Shown here: in pieces, positions 43,603 through 52,709 of the stretch | How positions within the stretch are numbered: the stretch's first letter is position 1 | How the letters are laid out: each line of letters opens with the position of its first letter | DNA from: Saccharothrix sp. | Lineage (GTDB): Bacteria; Actinomycetota; Actinomycetes; Mycobacteriales; Pseudonocardiaceae | Direction of reading: 5' to 3' | Length of the DNA stretch: 64,000 nucleotides | Assembly: GCF_031180885.1 (NCBI RefSeq) | Contig: NZ_JAPSLK010000013.1 | Coordinates: forward strand, 62,001 to 126,000 | The notes under the pieces: model-generated | Databases searched by the model: none | What the model saw: only the letters and a program-made list of their open reading frames with translations | Told to the model about the DNA's origin: nothing | Translations under genes and position numbers: made by a program

Positions 43603-46600
43603 TCAGCCGAAGATCTGGACCTCGGCGAGTGAGAGCGGTCGGTCTGAGGCGACCAGTTGTACGCGGACGTAGCGGGCTGTCCGGCCGACCGGTAGAGACA
43701 GGCTCGTCGCTACCGCGGTTGTCTGGAAGTGCTTCCACACGCCTGGCTGCCCGGCCGTCACCTCCGGATCGGTGGACGTGAAAGGCGTGTCCGAAGCGAA
43801 CACGTAGAACTGCCGCAACCGATCCGCACAACAATCCGTCCGGTTGAACAACTTCACCGTGCTCACCTCATGCGAAGCACCCAAATCCACCTCCCACCAC
43901 GGGTTCACGTCCAACGGCCGGTCGGACGTGTGCGTCACCGAACCGGTGAAGAAGTCACCGTTCGTGTTCCCGTCCACCGCACGGCTCGCCACCGCCCCCG
44001 TGTGGTACGTGCTCGACTGACTCGCCGGCGCCCGCACAGCCAGGTTCCCGAAGACCTGCACCTCCGCCAACGACAGCGGCCGGTCCGAGCCGACGAGTTG
44101 CACGCGCAGGTACCGGGCTGTCCGGCCGACCGGTAGAGACAGGGTCGTCCCCACCGCCGTGGTCTGGAAGTGCTTCCACACACCAGCCTGGCCCGCCGTG
44201 ACCTGCGGATCAGTAGACGTGAAAGGCGTGTCTGAGGCGAAGACGTAGAACTGACGCAACCGATCCGCACAACAATCCGTCCGGTTGAACAACTTCACCG
44301 TGCTCACCTCATGCGAAGCACCCAAATCCACTCCCCACCACGGGTTCGCGTCCAACGGCCGATCCGACGTGTGCGTCACCGAGCCCGCAGCGAAGTCCCC
44401 GTTGGTGTTCCCGTCCACCGCACGGCTCGCGACCGCCCCGGTGTGGTAGGTGCTCGACTGACTCGCGGGCGCGTGCAGAGCCAGGTTGGCGGGCTTCCTC
44501 AACGTCCCGGTGGCGCGATAAGTACGGCCGGCGATGGCGGTGAAGGTGATGCGGTCACCGTTGCGGGTCCCGGCGACAGGCTGCCCGGTCGTGGTGTCGG
44601 TCAGCGTGTACTGCCCGGCGAAGATGCCGTTGCGCACGGTCAGACTGCCCGAGTTCGCGGGCTTGAGAGTGAAGTCGACCCCGCCCGCAGCCGTCCACGA
44701 CGCGTCCACGGTGACGTTGCCCCTGGCCTTCAACCCGGTCACCGAGCCCGTGGCCCACGCGCCCGGCTTGGCCGGGAGGACGTGGACGTCGCCGTTCTGG
44801 CTTTGCAGCAGCATTTCCGTCATGCCGGCGGTCGCGCCGAAGTTGCCGTCGATCTGGAACGGCGGGTGCGTGTCGAACAGGTTCGCCAACGTGGACGACT
44901 TGAGCTGCTCGGACACCATCTTGTGGGCGTGGTCGCCGTCGAGCAGCCGCGCCCAGAAGTTGATCTTCCACGCCTTGCTCCACCCCGTCCCGCCGTCGCC
45001 GCGGTCGACCAGCGTGGCCTTGGCGGCGTCGCCGAACGCCGTGCCGGCCGCGATCTGGTGGCCGGGGTGCAGCGCATAAAGGTGGGACACGTGCCGGTGC
45101 TGCGGTTCACCGGTGATCCCGTCGCTCTTCCACTCCTGCAACCGCCCGCCACTGCCCACCCGCAGACCGGGGTCCATGGCGTTGAGCTTGGCCTGCACCT
45201 GGGACCGGAAGTCGGCATCCACACCCAGCGCACCGGCGGCGGCGATGGTGTCGGTGAACAAGCCCCACACGATCTGCTGCGCCATCGAGTCGCCCGCGGT
45301 GAACGGACCGTGCTCGGGCGAATAGCTCGGTGTCGCAACGAGCTTGCCGTCACGCGGATCGGTGCGCAGGTTCGCCATCCAGAACTCGCTGGCACCCTTG
45401 AGCAGCGAGTACGCCCGGTTCAGCAGAGCCGGGTCCTTGCTGAACGTGTAGAGGTCGTAGACCTGGGACGCCAGCCAGCCGTTGGCCTCGGGGAACCAGA
45501 ACGCGGTCGCCCAGTCGTGCACGCCGGTGTACCCGAACGGGTTGGTCTCGTTGTGCACCACCCACCCGCCGGTGCCGAACATGTTGCCCGCGGTGACCTG
45601 CCCCGGCGCCTTGAGCGCTTCCACGAACCGGACGAACGGCTCCGCCGTCTCCCCCAGGTTCGCCTGCGCCGCCAACCAGTAGTTCATCTGGACGTTGATG
45701 TTCGTGTGGTAATCCGACGACCACGGCGGGTTGGTCGAGTTGTTCCACACGCCCTGCAGGTTCGCCGGCAACGACCCCGCGCGCGACGACGCGATCAGCA
45801 GGTACCGACCGTACTGGTAGAACAACGCCTCCAACGCCCGGTCCTCCGGCGACGAGCCACCCGTGTAGGCGGAGCGCAGGTCGTCGGTCGGCTTGTTCGG
45901 CATCACCTGGCCGATGTTCAACTTCACCCGGTCGAACAACGCCTTGTGGTCGGCGACGTGGTTCGCGCGCAGTGTCGCGAACGACTTTGCCGAAGCACTG
46001 TCTACTGTGGACTTCACGCGCGCACTCGGGTCGGCACCACGGTAGCTCGGGTAGGTGTCGGCGTAGTTGGTGCCGGCGCCGAGGATGATCGTCGCGCTGT
46101 TGGCGCCCGACACGGTCACCGTTCCGCCGCTCGCGGTGACCGTTCCGCCGTCCGCGAGGACCCGGACCTGCGATTCGAAGACCATGCCGTTGTTGGCCAA
46201 CGCACCCCGGATCGTCAGCCGGCCACCGGAGGCGGTCGCGGTGAAGTCGCTGCGCGGCGAGGTGTAGCGGAGGGTGAACGACACCTTCCCCGGCTGGTTC
46301 GCACCCAACCGGCCCACCACCACGCCGTCCGGGTGGCTGGCGAAGTACTCGCGGCTGTGCACGACACCGTTGTTGGTGTAGCTGACCCTGGCGGTCGCGT
46401 CACCGATGTTCAACTCGCGCCGGTACCCGGAGTAGGACGTGCTGTGCCCGGCCATGTCCAGCCGCAGATCACCGAACGTCTGGTAGGCCCCGAAGTTGGT
46501 CTTGGGCTGCCCCAGCTTGCCCGCCACCCAGCTCGGATCGGCCGAGCCGTTCTGGTTGATCGCGTTGACGACCTCGTCCAGCGCGCCGGGCCGCGGCGAC

Positions 46601-46902
46601 GTCCAGTTCCCGAAGTTGTACCCGCCCGTCGCGCCCGGACCACCCGTCCACAGCGACTTCTCGTTGAACTGCAACTGCTCGGACATGACCCCGCCGAACA
46701 CCATCGCGCCCAACGCGCCGTTGCCGATCGGCAGCGCCCGGCTCTCCCAGTCGGAGGCGGGCTCGTCGTACCACAGCGTGTTGCCGTCCGGCGCCTGCTG
46801 GGCCTGTGCGCCGGGCACCCGATCGGACAGCACCACGAGGCCGACTGACACCAGGGCCAGCGCCACGAACACCCCCGTCGACTTCGCTAGCGAACTGCGC
46901 AT
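43603..46902 (-). CDS. Secreted GH95 alpha-L-fucosidase with two F5/8-type C domains
   Basis: A 1099-residue enzyme. ATG 46902 follows GGAGGG, and a signal peptide with cleavage near AQA-QQ (about residue 36) comes first. The GH95 domain opens with TLWYDEPASDWESRALPIGNGALGAMVFGG. It keeps the residues known to be catalytic in the family: NINVQMNYW (Asn pair), PSYSPEHGPF (Glu) and FQIDGNFG (Asp). GH95 enzymes release alpha-1,2-fucose or L-galactose from polysaccharides and glycans by inversion. Two discoidin-type modules of ~130 residues close the protein and are almost identical to each other, so they are a recent duplication. The first has WWGVDLG where the second has WWEVDLG. These should bind galactose-type glycans. 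Confidence 0.93.
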   Translation of the reverse strand: MRSSLAKSTGVFVALALVSVGLVVLSDRVPGAQAQQAPDGNTLWYDEPASDWESRALPIGNGALGAMVFGGVMSEQLQFNEKSLWTGGPGATGGYNFGNWTSPRPGALDEVVNAINQNGSADPSWVAGKLGQPKTNFGAYQTFGDLRLDMAGHSTSYSGYRRELNIGDATARVSYTNNGVVHSREYFASHPDGVVVGRLGANQPGKVSFTLRYTSPRSDFTATASGGRLTIRGALANNGMVFESQVRVLADGGTVTASGGTVTVSGANSATIILGAGTNYADTYPSYRGADPSARVKSTVDSASAKSFATLRANHVADHKALFDRVKLNIGQVMPNKPTDDLRSAYTGGSSPEDRALEALFYQYGRYLLIASSRAGSLPANLQGVWNNSTNPPWSSDYHTNINVQMNYWLAAQANLGETAEPFVRFVEALKAPGQVTAGNMFGTGGWVVHNETNPFGYTGVHDWATAFWFPEANGWLASQVYDLYTFSKDPALLNRAYSLLKGASEFWMANLRTDPRDGKLVATPSYSPEHGPFTAGDSMAQQIVWGLFTDTIAAAGALGVDADFRSQVQAKLNAMDPGLRVGSGGRLQEWKSDGITGEPQHRHVSHLYALHPGHQIAAGTAFGDAAKATLVDRGDGGTGWSKAWKINFWARLLDGDHAHKMVSEQLKSSTLANLFDTHPPFQIDGNFGATAGMTEMLLQSQNGDVHVLPAKPGAWATGSVTGLKARGNVTVDASWTAAGGVDFTLKPANSGSLTVRNGIFAGQYTLTDTTTGQPVAGTRNGDRITFTAIAGRTYRATGTLRKPANLALHAPASQSSTYHTGAVASRAVDGNTNGDFAAGSVTHTSDRPLDANPWWGVDLGASHEVSTVKLFNRTDCCADRLRQFYVFASDTPFTSTDPQVTAGQAGVWKHFQTTAVGTTLSLPVGRTARYLRVQLVGSDRPLSLAEVQVFGNLAVRAPASQSSTYHTGAVASRAVDGNTNGDFFTGSVTHTSDRPLDVNPWWEVDLGASHEVSTVKLFNRTDCCADRLRQFYVFASDTPFTSTDPEVTAGQPGVWKHFQTTAVATSLSLPVGRTARYVRVQLVASDRPLSLAEVQIFG

Positions 46903-47061
46903 GGACACCCTCCGTTGGGTGCGGTGGACAGATCCGGGGTCCGGCCGAACCTCGGGCAGCATAGATCCGATGTATGGTCGGCCGGTAGCCCCGAATCAGT
47001 GCAAAGCTCGCTAAGTGGCAATGATCCGCCACACCGCTTGTTGCGCAAACATCGGACCGGT

Positions 47062-48747
47062 TCAGGTGCGGCGGGGGCCGGCTTGGGTTCGGGATTCCGC
47101 CGCGTCCAGCGCGGAGGCGTCGGTCAGGGTCGTGTTGTCCTCGTAGGTGACCGTGTCCGGGACGGCGTCGCTGCCCACCGGGTCGGCGTCCCACACGTTG
47201 CCCCGGTAGACCACGTTGTCCAGCGGCGGGGTGACGTGCAGGACGGCGGTGTTGTCGGCGCGGCGGACGACGTTGTCGGTCACGGTGACCCAGGCCGCGC
47301 CGTAGTCGGTGTAGAGGGCGAAGTTGTACGGGGTTCGGGTGTCGGTGATGACGTTGCCGTGCACCCGGGCGCCGTCGTCGTGCGAGGTGCCTTGCGGGCC
47401 GGCGATGTAGATGCCGCCGCCGTCGGCGAGGACGCCCATCGCGCCGGTCACGTGGTTGCGCAGGATGCGGGTCGACTTCGCCGGGCCGGCGACGATGCCG
47501 CAGTGCGGGACGTCCTCGACCAGGTTGTGCGCCAGGGTGCACTCGACCGTGTCCTGCACGGAGATGCCGGGCGAGCCCGAGTGGTCGAGGCCGACGCGGC
47601 GGACGACGTTGTCCTCGACCAGGGCACGGTGGGTGTCGGTCAGGGTGAGCGCGCCGGCGGCGAGCGTGTCGAAGTCGCACCCGCGCACGACGACGTCCGC
47701 GCCGCCGGTGACGCCGAGCGCGGTGGCGCCCAGGCGGGTGAAGCGGCAGCCCTCGAACCGGATGGCGCTGGAGTCGACGAGGGTCGCGGACGCCGGGACG
47801 GTCTCCGGCTCGCCGGTCACCGTCAGCCACGACTGGCCCTCGACGACGACCACGGTGTCGATCCGGCCGCCGTTGTGGTAGCCGCTGCCGTGGAAGTGCA
47901 GGAAACCCCGGTCGGTGGCGGGGCGCAGCCAGGTGGTGTCGGCGAAAGTCAGGCCGCGGAAGGAGATTTGCTGCGCTCCGGTGATGCTGAGCAGGGTTTC
48001 CCGTTCCGGTGCGACGACTCGGGTGGTGGTGGGGTGCTCGCCCGGGCGGGGGAGGTAGTGCAGGACGTGGTGGCCCGGGCGGGAGCGGTCGAGGGCGAAG
48101 GTGCCGGGTTCGCGCAGGAACGACGGGTCGTTCTCCGCGCGGGCGGGGAGGCCGGGGCCCGAGGAGGTCTGGCCGTCCCAGGACGAGTTGTAGAGGTCGT
48201 GCGCCCAGCCGAACGCGGGCTGCTTCATCGTGATGGTCCCGCCGTCGACCGCCTCCACGGCGCACCGCGCCTCGGTCCACGGGTAGGCGCCCCGGTAGAC
48301 GAACTCCACTCCGGTCCGCCAGTCGAGGGTGGCATCCGTGACGTAACCCTTCGGGTTTTCACTCACGTTGCCGGGGATGCCGTCGATGCCCGCGCGCTCG
48401 ACCCGGCGGCCGTCCACGGTCAGGTGCCGGGTGTCGAGCGCGCCGACCTCGGCCACCCACATGCCGTCCTTCTGATGCCACCCGGTGATCGCCCGGCCGC
48501 CGCCGACCACGACCTCCTCCTGGTCGGCCGTCCCGTAGCCGTAAGCCTGATAGGTCGTTTTGGCGTCCTCTTCGGTGAACACCCACGGTCCGGGATAGAC
48601 ACCCGCCCGCAAGTGGACGATCACCTCGCCGGGCATCTCCCGAGCCGCGCGCTGTGCCCGGTCCACCGTCGCGAAGGGGTGCTGAAAAGTGCCGGCGGCG
48701 GCATCGTCGCCGCTCGGAGCCACGTAGACCTCACTTGTGTACGACAT
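47062..48747 (-). CDS. Right-handed parallel beta-helix protein
   Basis: A 561-residue protein from ATG 48747. It opens with YVAPSGDDAAAGTFQHPFATVDRAQ, the usual start of pectin-lyase-like beta-helix enzymes, then shows repeated short strands (for example IRFEGCRFTRLGATALGVTGG and DNVVRRVGLDHSGSPGISVQ). There is no signal peptide, unlike most secreted members, so it may act in the cytoplasm or use another export route. The substrate is not clear; polysaccharide lyase or glycosidase activity is likely from the fold and from the GH95 neighbour. It is divergent from a TetR regulator with 34 bases between, containing a palindrome, so it should be the target of that regulator. Confidence 0.85.
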   Translation of the reverse strand: MSYTSEVYVAPSGDDAAAGTFQHPFATVDRAQRAAREMPGEVIVHLRAGVYPGPWVFTEEDAKTTYQAYGYGTADQEEVVVGGGRAITGWHQKDGMWVAEVGALDTRHLTVDGRRVERAGIDGIPGNVSENPKGYVTDATLDWRTGVEFVYRGAYPWTEARCAVEAVDGGTITMKQPAFGWAHDLYNSSWDGQTSSGPGLPARAENDPSFLREPGTFALDRSRPGHHVLHYLPRPGEHPTTTRVVAPERETLLSITGAQQISFRGLTFADTTWLRPATDRGFLHFHGSGYHNGGRIDTVVVVEGQSWLTVTGEPETVPASATLVDSSAIRFEGCRFTRLGATALGVTGGADVVVRGCDFDTLAAGALTLTDTHRALVEDNVVRRVGLDHSGSPGISVQDTVECTLAHNLVEDVPHCGIVAGPAKSTRILRNHVTGAMGVLADGGGIYIAGPQGTSHDDGARVHGNVITDTRTPYNFALYTDYGAAWVTVTDNVVRRADNTAVLHVTPPLDNVVYRGNVWDADPVGSDAVPDTVTYEDNTTLTDASALDAAESRTQAGPRRT

Positions 48748-48754
48748 AAACGCA

Positions 48755-48767
48755 TTTATACTATAAA
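48755..48767. promoter_or_regulatory. TetR-type operator palindrome
   Basis: TTTATA-C-TATAAA is a perfect 13-base palindrome in the 34-base gap between the divergent beta-helix and TetR genes. It is pure A/T apart from the centre, in very GC-rich sequence, and overlaps the likely -10 regions of both genes. The adjacent TetR protein is the natural ligand. Confidence 0.7.
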
Positions 48768-48781
48768 CAGGGAGGTGTCGG

Positions 48782-49591
48782 GTGACGCAGGACAACGACC
48801 GGGTCGAACTGCTGTGGCGGGACGCACGACCGGGGCTGAGCACGGACCGCGTCGTCGTCGCCGCCGTGGAGGTCGCCGACGAGGAGGGGTTGGCCGGGCT
48901 GTCCATGCGCAAGGTCGCGGAGCGCTTGGGCTTCACGACCATGTCGCTGTACCGGCACGTGCCCAGCCGCGACCACCTGGTCGACCTCATGCGCGACGCC
49001 GTACTGGGCGAGCCCACGTCCGACGATCCCGACGCCCCGTGGCGCCAACGCCTGGAAACCGCGGTGCGCCAAGGCTGGGAACTGCGCCGGCGTCACCCGT
49101 GGCTGGCGGAGGAACGCAGCACGCGCCACGTCCCCGGGCCCAACGCACTGGCCCACTACGAACACCTGCTGAGCATCCTGGCGAGCACTCCCCTGCCACC
49201 CGCCGAGGTCGTCGCCACCGCCGGCCTCCTCGGCCGGTTCCTCGACGCCGAAGCCCTGGCCCTGGTCGAGGCCGCCCGCGCCGAACGCGAAACCGGCATC
49301 TCCGACGAGGAGTTCTGGAGCGCCCGCGACGCCCTGTGGTCCCGGATGAGCAACTACCCGACGCTCACCGCCCTGTGGGAGGCCGGCGCCTTCGACCAAC
49401 CCGACCCGTTCGAATTCGGCTTGGCACGCCTGCTGGACAGCATCGAACTCCGCGTCCAGCAGCGTGAGGTAACCCGTGACGAAACCTGCGCGGTCTGCGG
49501 CACCCCCATCCCCCAACCCCCTTCCGGCCGCCCCCGCACCTACTGCTCCCGCCGCTGCCAACAACGCGCCTACCGCACCCGAAACCGCTAG
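48782..49591 (+). CDS. TetR-family regulator with C-terminal zinc-ribbon-like tail
   Basis: A 269-residue protein from GTG 48782, with GGGAGG upstream. The HTH is VAAVEVADEEGLAGLSMRKVAERLGFTTMSLYRHVPSRDHLVDLM (about 26-70). A TetR_C-type ligand domain spans about 75-225. The tail CAVCGTPIPQPPSGRPRTYCSRRCQQRAYRTR is a four-cysteine motif often found at the end of actinobacterial TetR proteins and probably binds zinc. It is divergent from the beta-helix gene over a palindromic, AT-rich gap, so it probably represses both genes until a sugar-derived ligand appears. The ligand is unknown. Confidence 0.9.
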   Translation: MTQDNDRVELLWRDARPGLSTDRVVVAAVEVADEEGLAGLSMRKVAERLGFTTMSLYRHVPSRDHLVDLMRDAVLGEPTSDDPDAPWRQRLETAVRQGWELRRRHPWLAEERSTRHVPGPNALAHYEHLLSILASTPLPPAEVVATAGLLGRFLDAEALALVEAARAERETGISDEEFWSARDALWSRMSNYPTLTALWEAGAFDQPDPFEFGLARLLDSIELRVQQREVTRDETCAVCGTPIPQPPSGRPRTYCSRRCQQRAYRTRNR

Positions 49592-49632
49592 GGCACGCCA
49601 AAAGCTCCGCCCTGGGCACTAAGGTCGGCCGA

Positions 49633-51315
49633 GTGGGCCGCCGCGAGGACGTGCAGCAAAGGATCAGGCTGACGCATGTCGACGACCTCTCGGTCGTCAA
49701 CAGCGCTCTCGCCGAGATCGCGCTCGACAGGGCGGTGGTGGGTGCCGCGACCTTCACCAGGGTCTCGGTCACGGAACGCATCGACTTCCGCCGGGGCACC
49801 CTCATGGAGGGCATGGAGTTCAACAAGGTCGAGTCCGTCGGTGCCGTGACACTCGATCGAAGCACCACCAAAGGGCCGCTCCGCTTCACCGGCTGCGTTT
49901 TCCGAGAAGACGTCACGTTCGCGAAGGCCACCTTCCAGGCGCCGATGGTGCTGACTGATGGCGCCTTCGACGGGAAGCTGTCCCTCGACGCCGTGACCGC
50001 CCTGGCACCGATCGCCATCGAGCGGTCGAAGACCGGCGGCGAGGTGTCCTTCGACTCCGGTACCTACCACCACGGCCTCAGGTTGACCAGGCTCGAAGCC
50101 ACGTCCGCCGTTCGCTTCGTGGACGCACACCTGTTGAGCCCGTTCCTGGTCGAGGACTCGACGTTCTCTGGCCCGCTGACCCTGGACCGGCTGCGGTCCA
50201 CCGGCCGGGTCGAGGTCCGCGACGTGACCTTCGAGGACGCGGTGAGCTTCCACTCCGGGAGCTACGCGGACGCGGTCGTGTTCCACAACGTGGAGTTCCA
50301 GCGCGAGGTCACGTTCGACTCCGCGGAGTTCGGCGGGCCGGTCACGTTCCGCGACGTCCGGTTCCTCGGCCCGGTCAGCTTCCGCGGCGCGCGGTTCGGC
50401 GACCGCCTGCGGTTCGAGCACGTCCGGTTCGACGGTGCGGTGGACTTCGACATCGAGGTGCGCCACCTGGCACTGGTCAACACCACCTTCGCCGTCCAGG
50501 CGTCGCTGGTGCTGGGAAACGCCGACGTGGTCGTCGAAAGGTCCCGGTTCGCCGCGCCGGTCACGCTCGACAGCCGGTCCACCTGTCGGATCCGGTCGTT
50601 GGCCGGCACGGACGCCACCAACCTCACCCTGGCCATGGTCGACCTCGGCGTATGTGCGCTCAGCGACGTCTACAACCTCGACAAGCTGCGTGTCGAAGCT
50701 GCGGCGTTCCCCGAGGCACCGCACCGCCTCCGGTTCTCCCGGCGGTGGCCCTGGGTCCTGAAACGCTCGAAACGCCGCATCGTCGCCGAAGAGGCGATGG
50801 TGCGCGCCCGCTCGGCACCGGCCGACTGGGCGCCGTTGCTGCAGGGCTTCTCCGCGCCGGCACGCCCGGTCTACGCCAACGACGTGGCCCGGGTGTACCG
50901 GCAGCTGCGCAAAGCCCGCGAGGACGCCAAAGACGAGCCCAACGCCGCCGACTTCTACTACGGCGAGATGGAGATGCGCCGCCGTGCCACACCCCGGCAC
51001 AGCGCCGAAGGGCTCATCCTCAGGCTGTACTGGCTGACCTCCGGTTACGGCCTGCGCGGCCTGCGGTCGGTGGCCTGCCTGGTGGTGCTCCTGCTGGTCT
51101 GCGCGACGCTGATGAACCGGTTCGGCTTCGCCGACCCGCACACCTGGCCCGCGTCGGTGGTGCACGTCGCCGACGCGGCCACGAAGCTGGTCGGCGCAAG
51201 CTCGTCCGACCGGCTCACCGGGTGGGGCACGGCCCTCCAGGTGGTCGTCCGCCTGGCCGGCCCGGTCCTGCTGGGCTTGGCGATCCTGTCGGTGCGCGGA
51301 CGAGCCAAGCGATGA
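49633..51315 (+). CDS. Pentapeptide-like repeat protein with C-terminal membrane module
   Basis: A 560-residue protein from GTG 49633. Residues ~40-330 carry a regular beta pattern of pentapeptide type with alternating F/V core positions (for example ATFTRVSVTERIDFRRG, VEFQREVTFDSAEFGGPVTFRDV), which should fold as a quadrilateral beta-helix. A helical region containing DFYYGEMEMRRR (about 440-450) precedes two membrane helices (about 480-500 and 530-552). The stretch from that helix to LYWLTSGYGLRGLRSVACLVVLLL resembles the C-terminus of the caspase-like protein at 57.3-58.6 kb. The function is unknown; a membrane-tethered repeat scaffold is likely. It follows the TetR gene by 41 bases on the same strand. 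Confidence 0.8.
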   Translation: MGRREDVQQRIRLTHVDDLSVVNSALAEIALDRAVVGAATFTRVSVTERIDFRRGTLMEGMEFNKVESVGAVTLDRSTTKGPLRFTGCVFREDVTFAKATFQAPMVLTDGAFDGKLSLDAVTALAPIAIERSKTGGEVSFDSGTYHHGLRLTRLEATSAVRFVDAHLLSPFLVEDSTFSGPLTLDRLRSTGRVEVRDVTFEDAVSFHSGSYADAVVFHNVEFQREVTFDSAEFGGPVTFRDVRFLGPVSFRGARFGDRLRFEHVRFDGAVDFDIEVRHLALVNTTFAVQASLVLGNADVVVERSRFAAPVTLDSRSTCRIRSLAGTDATNLTLAMVDLGVCALSDVYNLDKLRVEAAAFPEAPHRLRFSRRWPWVLKRSKRRIVAEEAMVRARSAPADWAPLLQGFSAPARPVYANDVARVYRQLRKAREDAKDEPNAADFYYGEMEMRRRATPRHSAEGLILRLYWLTSGYGLRGLRSVACLVVLLLVCATLMNRFGFADPHTWPASVVHVADAATKLVGASSSDRLTGWGTALQVVVRLAGPVLLGLAILSVRGRAKR

Positions 51316-51347
51316 CCCGGCAGCCGGCCCGACCGATCCGCCGGCGC

Positions 51348-51593
51348 TCAGCTCGAACTTCGTCGGATCGGCTTCCTGCGGCCTCGGCGGGACAGTCGCC
51401 GGGCGGCGAGCAACGTGGCGCAGCCGCCCAAGGCCACGGCGGGTGTGGTCCAGTGCAGGGCGAGGGCGAGGAGCGTTGTCGCGACGGCGACGGCGAGCGT
51501 CAGCGCCGCCAGCAAGCCCACTGTGCGCCAGGTTCGGCCGTTGTCGTCCACTATGTACTTGAGCAGTTTGATCGACTCCGTGGTGGACAACAC
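51348..51593 (-). CDS. Small two-helix membrane protein
   Basis: An 81-residue protein from GTG 51593, 3 bases after the preceding gene. Two hydrophobic helices (about 25-45 and 48-63, VGLLAALTLAVAVATTLLAL and TTPAVALGGCATLLAA) are followed by an Arg/Ser-rich tail. Very close spacing suggests translational coupling with the PadR-controlled membrane protein before it. No family is recognised. Confidence 0.65.
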   Translation of the reverse strand: MLSTTESIKLLKYIVDDNGRTWRTVGLLAALTLAVAVATTLLALALHWTTPAVALGGCATLLAARRLSRRGRRKPIRRSSS

Positions 51594-51596
51594 CGA

Positions 51597-52214
51597 TCAC
51601 CTGGTCCCATTCGCAGTGGCGGACGCCGACAGCGGATCGGCGGGCGTCGAGGTGAGTTCCCTGACCAGGACCTCGTGGTTCTTAGCCAGATCGCTCTTGC
51701 CGTGCTTCGGGTTCACGGAGGTTATGTACGCGCTCACACGGTCGAGTTGCTCGCGGGCCTTTGTGAACCGTCCCTCGCGCAACGCCGCTCGCGCGATCTC
51801 CAAATCGACCCGCGTGGTGACGGCGGCTTCGACTGAGCGCGCGTGGTCGGCGTACAGGACTCGGGTCAACGGCCACAGAGCGTCTCCCGGTTGGGCGTTC
51901 CTCGCCACCAGGCTCACACCCACGAAGGCGATGGCGCAGACGGCCGCCGCCGAGGCGATCGGGATGAGGAAGCGGTGTCTCCGTTGGCGCGCGAGCGGTG
52001 CCGAGGAGCGCAGGCAGCGGCGCAGGGACCAGGACGTGCACAACAACATGGCGCTGTGCGAAATCCGCTGCCACCCTTGGAGGTCTGCCAGTTCCGCGTG
52101 GAACTCCTCGGCGTAGCGCACCCGCTGGTCCGCCGGCAGCATCCGGACCGTCATGCCCACCAGGAGTTCGACCAGGAAATCGCGGCCTAATCGCGCTTGG
52201 GCGTTGTCCGTCAC
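51597..52214 (-). CDS. Single-pass membrane protein of the PadR operon
   Basis: A 205-residue protein. GTG 52214 overlaps the PadR stop by 4 bases. Residues 1-85 are helical and soluble (FLVELLVGMTVRMLPADQRVRYAEEFHAELADL), a pattern common in proteins paired with small PadR regulators. One membrane helix spans about 107-127 (FLIPIASAAAVCAIAFVGVSLVA). The outer part has GDALWPLTRVLYADHARSVEAAVTTRVDLEIARAAL, similar to the DUF5667-type extracellular helices of some anti-sigma proteins. It is probably a membrane sensor or envelope protein. The whole three-gene operon is under a strong palindrome. Function unknown. Confidence 0.75.
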   Translation of the reverse strand: MTDNAQARLGRDFLVELLVGMTVRMLPADQRVRYAEEFHAELADLQGWQRISHSAMLLCTSWSLRRCLRSSAPLARQRRHRFLIPIASAAAVCAIAFVGVSLVARNAQPGDALWPLTRVLYADHARSVEAAVTTRVDLEIARAALREGRFTKAREQLDRVSAYITSVNPKHGKSDLAKNHEVLVRELTSTPADPLSASATANGTR

Positions 52215-52555
52215 GCGCCACCTCCGGCCAGGCCGGGCCGCACTCGCGCGACGATCTTCGCCTTCGCCGCTTCGCTGCGCCTGAGCGCGGCACCCGCGTG
52301 CACCACGCCGTCCGCGGTCAAGCGGTAGTAGCGGCGACGGGGTCGTCCGGTTTCCGCCGGATCGGCGTTCTCCCACCGGCTTTCCAACCAGCCCACCGCC
52401 TCCAAGCGGGCGAGGATCGGGTGGATGGTGCCGCTGGGCAGTCCGGCGGCGGCGCCCAGTTCGAGGCCGTACTGCTCGCGTCCGGGATCGGACAGGAGCG
52501 CGGTCAACACCGCCTTGGTCGGGTGGGTCATCCGGGGCGCGGGAGGTGCGGGCAT
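52211..52555 (-). CDS. PadR-family transcriptional regulator
   Basis: A 114-residue winged-helix protein. ATG 52555 gives the full form; ATG 52531 is possible. The PadR core reads PTKAVLTALLSDPGREQYGLELGAAAGLPSGTIHPILARLEAVGWLESRWE, then GRPRRRYYRLTADG, the usual wing. It belongs to the short (PadR-s1-like) group without a long C-terminal helix pair. A 27-bp palindrome lies 5 bases upstream of its start and is almost certainly its own operator. Two membrane-protein genes follow with overlapping or near-zero spacing, so it controls them and itself. The inducer is unknown. Confidence 0.92.
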   Translation of the reverse strand: MPAPPAPRMTHPTKAVLTALLSDPGREQYGLELGAAAGLPSGTIHPILARLEAVGWLESRWENADPAETGRPRRRYYRLTADGVVHAGAALRRSEAAKAKIVARVRPGLAGGGA

Positions 52556-52560
52556 AGGCT

Positions 52561-52587
52561 AACTCTACCTAGGGGCTAGGTAGAGTT
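52561..52587. promoter_or_regulatory. 27-bp palindrome, PadR operator
   Basis: Arms AACTCTACCTAG and CTAGGTAGAGTT are perfect 12-base inverted repeats around GGG, 5 bases upstream of the PadR start. Length and position fit a strong autoregulatory site that would block transcription start. Confidence 0.8.
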
Positions 52588-52662
52588 CAACCGAGGCGCA
52601 CTTGCGGCGCCGAAGGGGCTTGTGATCCGGGGCATCAGCATCCATGCTTGGCCGACCAATTT

Positions 52663-52676
52663 TGGGAGCGCTCCCA
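52663..52676. promoter_or_regulatory. CebR/CelR-type operator (TGGGAGCGCTCCCA)
   Basis: TGGGAGCGCTCCCA is a perfect 14-bp palindrome identical to the known binding site of CebR/CelR, the LacI-family cellobiose repressor of Streptomyces and relatives. It lies 33 bases before the GH6 start, a natural place for repression relieved by cello-oligosaccharides. The repressor gene is outside the window. Confidence 0.9.
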
Positions 52677-52709
52677 GGCCGCCCTCGACGATGAGGAGGA
52701 GCAGAGGAA

